From the NCBI GenBank assembly GCA_027574665.1, contig CM050659.1, forward strand, positions 16,035,001 through 16,099,000: DNA of 64,000 bases, in the 5' to 3' direction. The notes under the pieces were generated by a model. The model searched no databases and had not been told where the DNA came from. It was given only the letters and a program-made list of their open reading frames with translations. The translations under genes and the position numbers were made by a program. Positions 37,746 through 48,600 of this stretch are shown here, one piece after another; position 1 is the stretch's first letter; every line of letters begins with the position of its first letter. This DNA is from Rhynochetos jubatus. Lineage: Eukaryota > Chordata > Aves > Eurypygiformes > Rhynochetidae.

Positions 37746-40700
37746 ATGGGAGAAGCTGTGCGTATAGTGGTGTTTGTGATGGCTTTCATCTGCTGCAACG
37801 GTGAGTAAATGCTGCAATGGTGAGAATAAAAAGCAGAGCACTGAGAGGGTAGGGGAAATCTTTTGAATTGTAGTGTCCTGATTGTCAGGTGTAGAAAGTC
37901 TTTAGTTTCTGTATGAAAAATAGAGCCTGAGAATTCACAGGAATCTCCTCCAGTATCAGATACAACAAGGTGTTTTTAAGAGTGGAGCATACGGGGCAAA
38001 ATGCTAGCTCCCATGCCCCAAAGCAAAAACATAACAGGATTGTTCAGGACTCTTGGAGAGGACCTGTTCTGGTGTGTTGGCTTTCCAAACAGTCTGTGAA
38101 GCTGGAATATGCGTTCTTCTAGGATTTAATAATGCATCACTGCTGCTCTGCTAGCATGGTCCTGGGAAGAAGAGCTGTAATAGTGAGATTGGGTGTGGGC
38201 ACACACAATTCCCCTGGGTCTCTCCTGATCTGCTGAGTCTCTAGATGCATTAGGAGAGGTGATGCTGGAATCTTTGCTCTGATTCATATGTCCACGAAGC
38301 ATATGTGCCACTCCCAGGGAGCACATGACACTGACGCTGGCAGAGGAAGGCTTTGGGAAACAGAAGGGTGTTTTAACAATTTTTAGCACATTGTACACAA
38401 AAGCACAGAATTTTAGAAAAATGGGTGGAAGTATGTTCCCCATTCCATCATGAAACAATAGCTTTGCAGATTCCTGGGATTTGCATCTCAAGTGACTTCC
38501 TGTGAGTTAATGGAGCTGAACATGACCAGTGCCTTTCTGGGGAGGAGGGAATAGGGGGAGTGGGATACAGGGGTATGGGTAAGCCAAGCCCAGCTAAATT
38601 CAGGTAATTTGCTACTTATAAGAGGCGCTTCCCAGAGGAGCTGTGGTCTCAGTGGGCAGACAGCTGGAGAGATTGGGAGAAGGTGCTGGGTTCCATGAAA
38701 CCGACCCCCTGTTCTCCCGTGCCCACCTGAGTGCATGGCAGGGTGCATATCTGATTGAAGCAGGTATGATCCAGGAAATCTGGGTCAGATCTGAAGTGCT
38801 CTAAGACTAAAGCAAAAAGGCAGAGTTTGGCCCACCATTCCTATTCCAGATCCAGCACTTCAGAACAGATCCCTGAAGTCTCCTTCCTGACTGCATGGTG
38901 TTTCCATGCCACCAGGACAGCTGGTACTGGCAGGCTAGGAAGGAAGATGCTCAGCCGATTTAGAAAATGGGTCAGAATATGAGTTCAATTTTTTTCCCAT
39001 TATTGCGCATTACGGTTAATACAAATCCCTCTGATCTGTCTTCTAATGTCTAACATAGCCCTTTGGGATTTTGCCTGGTCCAGTTCTATTTCTCTCCAGT
39101 GGGAAAATTCACATTGTTTGTCTGGAAGACTACATCCCAGTTTAAGAAGTGTCACTGGGAGAAAATACTTCTTTTAAAAATGCTGTCTCAGGGATTTTTA
39201 TTTTGCTGAGTTTCTCCCATTCCTTCCAATCAGCTTTCCTTTGGAGTCATCCCTGATAATGCTGAAATTGGTCATATACAGAGTGTGACTGCTCTGCAGG
39301 GAATCAGTGGATGCTGGCAGCTATTTCATGGCACACAGCAATCCAAAACAATATGGGAGAGATGTTTAAAACACAATTGTGTCCAGATGAATACACTGGA
39401 TAGCAAACATACTTGAATTTGAGTGCACCAAATGCCTTGAGGGTATTGCTGAGCAGTTTTCTAAATAGCTTCCACCCTTCTTAGCTGTTCTTGGTGGGAA
39501 TCATAGATCACAGTCTCTGAAAAGAGGAAGAAAAGAAAAGGAAAACCTTTAAAAACGGATGCATCGAGGAGTTGCATTTGACTGGGATGTGAGATTTAAA
39601 GAATGGAGCTGTGCCTGTCCTCCCAAGGTCACCTGGTAAAGGAAAACCAAAGCTCCATGCCACCAACAAGCTTCCACTATGCTTAGCCCCAGCAGCCCCC
39701 TCGGCTGTTCCCGTGGACACAGATCCACAGATGCTTGCCTTCCCCCAGACAGCACCTCCTGCCAGCTCTGGGACAGGCTGCTGCACAGGGACATGCTTCT
39801 CCCCACACAGCTGTACTGCTGGGTCCTGTGAGCACCTGGAAAGTTGCCTTAAAAACCAGTGACGTTAATGAATGCAAACACGTGGCTTTCATTGTTAATT
39901 GCAGTGAAGCAGTAACCTGGCTTTGTTCATCCTTCCTCCCATATAGAAGGCAGAAGTCAACACTGGGAGTGGTGGTGTCAGAGCATCCCGTGTCAGTGGG
40001 GGGAGGCCGTTGCTGTTTGACTCATCATATGCAAGTGTAAGCAGAAAGCCAAGCATTTTTAGGGTGTAAAGGCTGGGGCTGGAGGGCAGGAATAAGAGAT
40101 GCTTAAGAGATCCTTAAGGATAAGGTCTTGTGAAGACTGTAGCTGTGATGCTGCCTCCCGGAACAAGATTTCTGCCTCTCTGTACCAAGAAGGAATTGAG
40201 AACTGGCAAGTGTCCAGAGAGAAACAATAAAAATAGCCAGGAGGTTGAAGAAACTATTAATTTCCCTATGCCCAGCGAGGTGGGGACAGGCCCTGTCTTA
40301 GCTGGCTGTGGTCTACAGCACACCTAAGACATGCAGTCTTCCACCACCTAGTGATTCCCGTCTATCCTAAGGATGTTCTCTCTCCTGCTGCATTCTTATT
40401 TCTTCCCTTCAACTGTTGTTCCCTGCAGCCCTCCTTGATCTGTTTGGTGTCCATGAGGTCAAGGGCACATGGATGGGATCCACCACTTTACCATGTGCCT
40501 ACATCCCCTCAGAAGGTTTCACACAGCAAACACTCATCTGGAGCATGGAGCGAGACCATAGCACCTCTACCATCTTTCGGAGGGACGCTTCTGGTGACCA
40601 CGTCTTGTTGTCTCGGTTCCGAGATCGGGTTAGTGTCCCAGACCGCAGCCCAGGGAATGCCTCACTCCTAATCGAGAACCTGGAAATCCCCGACAGCGGA

Positions 40701-43700
40701 CACTACTCCTGTCAAGTCACCTGGAGGTCTAAAGATAACAGCGTGATAACAAAGGAGGTGACCACTATGGTTAAAGTTGTCAAAGGTAAACCCAGCAATA
40801 AAGCCCTGCGCTTGTGTAGCCAGTCTTATCCACAGAGCATGTAGGAGAAGAAGCAGCTGGTGGGAAGCGTCTTACTCTACCCACACACGGGATGGGTGTT
40901 GAGGCATCCTCCTCCCTTGCTTTGTTAGCCCTTTTTCTCCACTCATGGAGGTGTAGGGATGGGCTGGGGAAGGAGGATCAGTCAGTATACACCCCGATCT
41001 GGATATACCGATGGGCCACTTGAGCCTGTGGTGCCCAGGTTAACATCCAGATCTGGTGTTGGTTTTGTGCAGGTACCCAGCATCTCTGTGGTTCTTGCAG
41101 CAAGTGGAACAGCGTGTTATACTAGCGAAATCTGCCTTCTCCCCTTCCCGAGCATCCTCAGTGTGTGCTAGAAAGAACTGGCTTTCTGCAAGTGGGGGCA
41201 CCCACTCAGCCATGCAGGACTTGTGTGATATGGCAGTAGCAATGGTGGCGTAGCTGCCGTAAACCTGGTTTTAGGCACAAGTGACCTGAGCTTAGCCTGG
41301 GCAGAGAGGCGATGTGAGCGCAGTGTCCCTCTTCCTCCTGGGAAAGCACTGAAAGCAACAACTGCCATGGCAGGGGGGGAGCCTTCCCCACCACAGCCAG
41401 GGCCAGTGTGACCTGGGCCCCATCTGCTTTGTCTTCCAGTGGCAGTGACCAAGCCCATCGTCAGGGCCGGCGAGCTGGGGCTGATGGTCCCGGCAGGAGC
41501 CAGGACCAGCCTGACTTGTGTGGCCAGCGGGTCCCCTCCCATCAGCTACCGCTGGTTCAGGAGCACCCCAGGAAGGAAGGGCCTGCTCCTGAGCAGCCAG
41601 GCCGAGCTAGCGTGGGACAGCTTGCAGCCCTCCGACGCCGGGAAGTACTACTGTGAGGCAGAAAACAGGGTTGGGGCCGGGGCTGTGCAGCAGAGCGACA
41701 CCGTTGAGCTGACGGTGAGAGGTGAGTCCCCAGCCCAGAGCTCCTCATCTCCTCATCCTCAGAGCCAGGGAGTTTCCTCTTTCATAGCTGGATGATACAC
41801 ATAATGCTGAATATTAATTGTGTCTTGATTGCCAACCAGAGACAAAACCACAGGCGCTGGCATCCTCCCTGTTTCAGAGTGTGCCTGATCATGGCAGGGG
41901 TCAGGAAAATGTGTCTCTCTGGGACCAGGACTGTTGCAGGATGCCCTTGGCACGTCTTGCTCTTACCTGGCCTGTACTGCAGACAGGGCTTGGGGAAAAC
42001 AGGCTGATGACTGGTCTCTCCTGCAGAGTCCCCAGTCACACAGCCGCCCAGCCCGGAGACTGGCGGGCACAGCAGACCCCTGCTCATTGCCCCGAGCGAT
42101 GCGCCCCAGCGAGGGCCCACAGGTAGGTGACCTGGGCTGTAGGGGATGGGCTGCTTTCACCCTAGTGCTGCAAGTGATGGATGAAGTGAATGAGATACAT
42201 CTGCTTGACATTCCTCTGGAGCTGCAGATCCTCTTTGCAGGTGGGAAGGAAATGGCCCGCCCTGTCCCCCAGGTGCAGGTGCTCAGGTGTGAATAGCTGG
42301 GTCAGAGCCCCCCCACCCACACAGCAACAGAGCCAGTGCTAGAGGGACCATGGCCTGGGAAACCAAGGGATTGCACAGCTTCATTGTGAGGTCACTTAAG
42401 GCAAGAAACCTGGTTAAGTGCTCCATGTGTCAGGGAGACTTAAGGTGCAGCTGCAATGGCAAATCACCCCAAGGCAGCCAGGGGGTCATCATAGGAGAGA
42501 TGAAGTGAGAAAGTTCCGTGGAAACCTGGATGAGTCTCAGCGAGACGAAGCATTCCCTGGCTGTGCTGCAACAGCCACAAGTGCTGGTAGGTAGAGATGT
42601 ACCATGTTGGCCAGGGCTGTCAGGGACCCCTGTGGCAGCGGTCAGGGATGGGGACATGAGTGTCACACTGCCTGCAAGCCTGCTGGCAGAACGTACGCAG
42701 GATGACTTGTCAGGGATGAAAATCTGGCTCGTCACTCCGAGAGTGGACCCAAGGGGTGTTTTCTTCCCATCCACCTCAGATGCGTTAGCCTGGGAGAATC
42801 AAAGCGGCACGCTTGTGAAAACGGGGCAGGCAGCCTCAGGCAGCGCTACGCGCAGCCCAGGAGAGCTGAGCCCGTGGGCAGCGGGATGCTGGCTGCGAGC
42901 CCCAGCACGGGGCATCGGGATGGGCTCGCTGGAGATCGCTGCTCCCCCGCTGCTGCTCTGCGGAGCAAACCCAGCTCCGGACGGGTTACAGCGCGCTCCC
43001 CCCCACGCTTTGGCAGGTCTGCCCGCAGCGACGCCTCAGTCCGGAGAGGATGCCGTGTCGGAGGGGTCTCCCGTTGCCGCAGGTGAGTGAAACTCCATGC
43101 TGGAATACACCGGATTTGCGCTGGCGAGGGCAGGTTGGCGAATGCTGCCTGTGAACTAAAACAGCAGCCCTGGCTGCTGCAGGGAAGGAATCTCTGGCGT
43201 GTCAAACATCGCGTTTTCTCTTGGCAGGAGCTGCCCTCCCGGCTGCCCATCCGCAGCCCTGCGGGCTGCGGTCACTGTCTGCAGCTTGCTTAGTGTTTCT
43301 GCCCGAAGGGGGCTGGGAACTCTAATGCTGGCTGCAGCTGCGGGTTTCGGTTGATTTAAAGCACTTCAAAAGCACGTTTCAAGGCGCTCCCCAGCTCCGT
43401 GGCTCCGCTGACGGCGGGCGGGCGAGGGCTGCCCCTCGCCGCTGGCTCAGCGCTCTCGCCTCCGCCCGCAGGTGCTCCGCGGGCCGCGCTGGCGGCCGCT
43501 CTGAGCGGGGCCGCGCTGGGGACGCTCCTGGCCGCGCTGCTGCGCCGGCGGCGGAACAAGGCGGGTGAGTGCCGGGGGCTGGAGGGGGGCTGGAGGCGGG
43601 GGGACGGACGCGACGGGGCTGGGGATGTAACAGGCGTCTTCCTCTCCCCATCATCATACCCATGCCCGGCCCCTGCTCCAAACTCAGCCCCAGCTGGTCC

Positions 43701-44759
43701 CTTCTAGGGAGTGGCAGGGTGGGAGGGTTATTCCTGAAGGTGGGAATATCTGGGACCAGCTGGGTTTTTTTCCATGGCACATTAATGATAAGATACACTG
43801 AGGCATATCTTTGATTCTTCTTTTTTTCCCAGAAAATCCCTATGAAGTTGTCTTGTGAGTACAGCTTTTCACCCGGGACGTTAAGAAGACTCTGAGGACA
43901 TGATGCTGAGCACTGGTTTTCCAAAAAGCCTCTTTGCTCAGTGAAAACCTAAAGACTTCTTTCGCTTGCGTGGGGAGGAAGGATCTGAATACCTTGATAG
44001 TCTATTTAGTTAGCAGTATGAGGACATTCCCATTTTAGTGCAGGAGGTAGCAAGAGTCTGTTCTTCAATATGTTAGATTGAGAGAAAGATTTTGTGGGTC
44101 CTTTGCTCTGCATTGCAGATGCCATGGGAAAACTGCTTTCTGTAGTAAATTCCCACCATCAGTTCACAAAGCAAAGGACAGGAATTCTGAGCTCTTCCCT
44201 CGAGATAAGTTCCTTCTCTACATGCCTTTCTCTATAAGAAATGTGTCCCAGTGCTTATCCAAATTTTAATTTGAGCAATTCCTATTTGCTTACAATCATA
44301 CAAATGCATATTCTGGCCTGTACTAATTTCAAACTTTAATCCTTTCATACTACTCTCTTATTCAGAGGCATACCTTAGCCATCTGTAGCTTTACACACTG
44401 TCATCTTTCCCAATTATTACTGGAAGTTACTTTCTAAAGGATGCACTATCTCCTGGTAACCCTTGTGAGTATAATATGAGAATGCCATGAGAGTTTATGG
44501 TACCAGTGTTAACTGTTTGTTGCTTCTTTTTGTGTAATACTTCTAATATTACTTTCTAGTGTCTTACAGAGCCTCCCAGACCCTCACTAGATCAATATAA
44601 ATTTTGCTGTTCCACAGATTATGTGGTAGATCATGTCTGACTAAGATGTAAATCAAATTACTTCTGATGTAGTCGTCTTTCTCCATAATGTCTCTCTGTT
44701 GTTTCAGCCACAGCACTGCGAATCCCATGAGACTGGAGGCTGATGCAGAAGTCCATTAA
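37746..44759 (+). CDS. VSIG4: VSIG4/CRIg-like Ig receptor, copy B (8 exons, 340 aa in the default frame)
   Basis: This is a second VSIG4 paralogue in the same orientation. Exons: 37746-37800, 40429-40785, 41440-41721, 42027-42122, 43017-43082, 43472-43564, 43833-43854 and 44708-44759. The first three exons (55, 357 and 282 nt) and the 22-nt cytoplasmic exon have exactly the lengths of copy A. Signal peptide: residues 1-18. Ig-V: 19-137 (LPCAY, HYSCQV). Ig-C2: 138-231, differing from copy A at only three residues. The stalk is two exons, Pro-rich and unlike copy A. Membrane span: about 290-309, an Ala/Leu-rich stretch followed by RRRR; it is shorter than copy A's hydrophobic Ile/Val-rich span. 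The 22-nt exon encodes NPYEVV, parallel to VYEVK in copy A. With the first acceptor the tail stops after 17 further codons; see the alternative tail entry. The gene looks intact. Confidence 0.87.
41289..41733 (+). repeat. Near-identical tract around the C2 exon, copy B side
   Basis: Partner of 23,547-23,997, shorter by a 6-bp deletion about 80 bp upstream of the exon. Only 7 of 282 exon bases differ, three of them changing an amino acid (T to M, G to R, T to A). Confidence 0.88.
43370..43640. promoter_or_regulatory. Small CpG-rich island over the membrane exon of VSIG4 copy B
   Basis: A local peak of G+C and CpG surrounds exon 6 (43472-43564), whose codons are almost all GC-ending. Neighbouring introns are not this rich. 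It could be an intragenic CpG island or the result of GC-biased conversion. No transcription start is visible. Confidence 0.5.
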
Positions 44760-44913
44760 GTGCCTACACAAGGAGACAAATACTGACACATCCAATGACA
44801 CTTTCACCATGAAAGACGACGGCCATGACAGCATATGCATCAGGGAAAATCCTGAGTACGAGGACATTATGAATGCAATGAAATTAGAATATGAAATAGA
44901 AAAAATGTATTAG
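44739..44913 (+). other. Alternative cytoplasmic tail exon for VSIG4 copy B
   Basis: A frame open from 44,739 to the TAG at 44,911-44,913 encodes an acidic, tyrosine-bearing tail. It includes NPEYEDIMN and KLEYEIEKMY. The default acceptor (CAG at 44,705-44,707) puts this frame out of register. An AG at 44,737-44,738 would join the preceding exon in the correct phase and give a 381-residue protein. The tail resembles copy A's last exon only loosely (Lys/Thr/Asn-rich, then a YE motif). The alternative acceptor has only a weak pyrimidine tract of its own, so a real frameshift is equally possible. Confidence 0.5.
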
Positions 44914-45618
44914 AGTACCAGCTCTTCCACATGAGCAGCCATGCAGGCTGCAGATACTGAGTGGTAAACTTTACCAAAGGAAACTCTGCTTCCTGTCTGC
45001 CTTCTGGTCTGATAAATATACCAGTGTCACTGCTCTTTTCTTTTAACCCAGGGAACTGCATAACCTCCTTGGGCTTTGGCAAATGAGGCCCTGTCCCTTG
45101 GTGCAGAAACCCTTAGCCAAGTGGTTATCTATCTACTTTTATAGAGCGAATAATTTCTGAGCAGCCTGAAGGATGAAGGTGAGGGAAAGAGGACCAGAAG
45201 GAGTGGAAACACAAATGCCTTTAACCTGCAAATCAAGGTGTAGCTGGGTGCAGTGCTGCTGACTAATGCTGGCAAGGTGTACCCTCAAGTGCATGTTCCC
45301 ATGTTAGGACATCCCAGGCTGCAAGGTGCCAAGGATTGTGCTGGAAATGGTCATCCTCTAGCTTTTACAGCTCTAGGAATACTGGTTGTATGTCCTGCTT
45401 GGTCTTGAGTCTTTTCTGTTAGAGAATGGTAAAGGAGCCACAGAGGGGGATTGATGTCCCAGGAATGTCATTTTTGCTATGGAGCTCATTGACAGAGGAA
45501 GAGGAAACGTCCCTGTAGATGATGAGCCTCTTAACTGCACCCTCTGGTTTTCTTCTGGAAAAGATGCAGAATTGGTGTTGAAGGAAATGCTAGCTTTTGG
45601 TTGGTTGGGGTTTTTTGG

Positions 45619-45642
45619 TTTTTTTTTTTTTTTTTTTTTTTT
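45619..45642. repeat. Poly-T tract (24 nt)
   Basis: A run of T residues directly preceded by GGTTTTTTGG. It has no visible retroelement body. Confidence 0.85.
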
Positions 45643-45664
45643 ACAGTGTGGGGGCCAGAGACAT

Positions 45665-45670
45665 AATAAA
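45665..45670 (+). terminator. Candidate polyadenylation signal for VSIG4 copy B
   Basis: AATAAA lies about 0.75-0.9 kb downstream of either copy-B stop codon. The downstream element is not strongly GT-rich. Confidence 0.4.
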
Positions 45671-48600
45671 ATAGAAATTTGAGGCATTTGGAATGCTGAT
45701 TGAGCAAGGGACCTCCCTTACTCTGATTCACTCTGCGGGACACAAGTCAGTCTGTCTGATTACAACAGAGATATTAATGCTGACCTATGCTATGGGCATG
45801 CTGTGAGTGGTCATGTTTAAAATGCCTTGAAAAGTGCTTGATTAGTGCGACATATTTTCTTTCTCAGGGCAAATACAAAAGGCTTCAAAGGATTTTGTTG
45901 CGTATGAATTCTGACTTCCTTGGTATTTCACCATCCAGCATTGTCATTCATCTGTTGCCTGCAAATCTAAGCTTTTTCTCCATCTTCTGATTTAGATTTA
46001 ATTCTGCAGAAGAGGCAGGGGTACAGTCATGACCAGGGTTTGACTTGGAAGTTTGTCCTGGGTTTCCCTTTTAAAGAGGAGATGACAGGAGGAGGGCATC
46101 AAGTCAGCCCACTCCAGACTCCTTGCATGACTACACGTCACCACAGCACTTAAAGGTTGTTGTCAGGGTCTTGGTGCTGCCTCCACACGCAAAGCCACAG
46201 ACTTGAAGCCGGTCTGTGATCTACTGCAGTGAGAGTAAGACATGATGCTCCAGTGACAGCATCAGGCTGAGGCCTGAAGTCAATGGAAAAACTCTCAGTG
46301 AGCTGGTTAGAAGCAGCAGTGCTCCATCTGGGGACATTTAGGGCTGAAGGTTTGCCATTAGCACCTTTCTTCAGCTAGTTCTAGTTTTTTAGGAATTTAT
46401 CACTCATAGCAGAGTCTCAAGTGTTGCACTGCCTCGCTGTCAGAGGTTAGAAGGACTCTGAGGATGCTTAACACCTTCCTTGTGGAAGGCTAAAGTATTC
46501 TCAAGAGCCTGAGAAGAGAGGTCATCTAAAGGATATTACAAACTTGTCTGTGAGTTAAATCCTTGACTTTAATTTCATGCTATTGCTCAACACATTGGTT
46601 TGCTCTAAAATGCAGTTATTTAAAAAATTTTGTTCTGTACCTCCCTATATTTTGGCTCTTGGTGACTCAAATAAAATATTCTCTTTCAAGTGGAAAATAG
46701 CTCGGTGGCCACCTGGGCCACAGCTGAGCGGGCCACAGTCGCAGCCTCATGGAAGGGTGATGGTTGTGTTGGCTCTGCAGAGCTGCCGGGAGCCCACAAA
46801 GCCTTATGAGTGTGCTGCTGCCCCAGTGAATTGATGCCTCAACCACTGAATCTGATCCCAGGGAGCTGTGGTGAGGAAAGGTAGCTCTGCAGAGGTGAAA
46901 ATGCTGAAAAACCATTTCCTATCCACTTTCTGAGCATGGAGAAGCTAGGAGGATGACACAGGGCAAGACAGATGACACTGACAATGAGACGAAGGAATTC
47001 ACTCACTCTCAAGAGACTGTTTCCTGTGCGCATCTTCCATGCCAGGGCCAGGCCAGGAGAAGTTGGTGCAAAGCACCTTGACTGTGGCTTTGGAAACGCT
47101 ATGGCAGCGTTTGGCTTGCAATGCACAAGGACTGCTGGGAGGAGGACAGAGCAGGTCTCACACCACCACCCCGGAGGCCTTTAGGCAAGGGCCAAGGCCA
47201 ACCTGGCCAAGCTCCAGGCCAGCAGAAGGCGGTACGGGGTGCACAAAAAGCCCTGGTGTGTTTGTAGGGCAGAAAAGTTGGGCAGCCAGGCTGCTCTGTG
47301 GGACATGCAGAGCTGTTGCAATGATGCTCTGAGCGTGTGTTCACTGTGCTGCTGCTGCTGGCTTCTCCCTGGACTTCGGCTGAAGGACCAGAGCTCCTGC
47401 CTGGGTGCACGAAGAGGGGGCTACCAGCTGCTGTGACTGGGACCCGTGCAGCCTCACAGGAGGCAAGAGGAGGAGGCTAATCCTGCAGTAGCAACCAGGA
47501 GTGCTTTGCAGATGTGGGGGGTGAGATGGGGTCCAGCTTCATTAGTGGCACTGGAGCTCCAGTGCATAAGTCATACCCTTGCTCACATCAGGGCTCAGGA
47601 AGAGACACCAACTCCCAGGGCGGATGCCTGAAGCGGAGGGAACCTTCTGCCAGGCAGAAGTGAGGAAGCACTGCAGATGTGTGCTTGAGAGAATGGGGTG
47701 GGGGCATTATTTTTCTTCTCTTCTGGTGATTGCAGGCTTTGGAACTGTTTGGCCAGTGTCTCTTCTAGATCAGCTGTACTTCTGATGCTGTCTGCTCTAA
47801 AATCATAAAATCAGCTTAAAATAAGCAGCCCACATGCCCTACAATAGATTTAAGACTCTCCTAGGAATGTGCATTTTGGTTTCTCCTTTTTGCCAGGTGT
47901 TTCCTGAGCTACAAGGCTATACTTTGCATTTCTGAGGTCTTCCTCTCCAGCAGGAGGGCTGAACTGTACGGTTCGTAATGCAAACCGCACCACTTTCATT
48001 AATGCTGGATTTTGTGCAGTCCTAATGGGGAGCCCCCAGACTGTCAGCCCTGTGCTAATGGGGTGCAGGCTCTGCTGTGGGATGTGCAGTCTGTCACTGG
48101 TGCTTAAACCCACTCCAGGGCATTTCTGGATCTCTGGCAAAAATCAATAACACAGGGGTTCCTTTTTACAGGAGCAGCAAGGCTGCGTGCTTAGCTGTTC
48201 CTGTCTTCAGCTGAAGTGTTTCCTGCAACATGCCCTGTTCTGCAACTGCCTGGTTTACTTCCTCATTGTTAATCACTTGCATCTCACATGTACTGGTGGT
48301 GCTGGGGGGCTGGTGTTGTGTTGTGCCCTCCCTGCGTGTCAGAGGTCACCAGGCTGTGGCCATCTGTCCTACAGGCTTGGCAAGAAGGTCAGGGGCAGGG
48401 AGGGTGGATGCCACCTGGTTTAGTGAAGAAAATTTGTAGGGAGAGTTATTGGCTTTTATTAAATCAGTCAATGCAGCTGGGGGATCATGGGGAAGCAGAT
48501 CAGCTCTGGGTCATCCAAGACCTTCTTGGCACTGACTTGGCATGGCATGGCTTTTGTCTCTGCTGCCATGGATCTGTGCCTGACCAAGGGCCAGAAGTGC

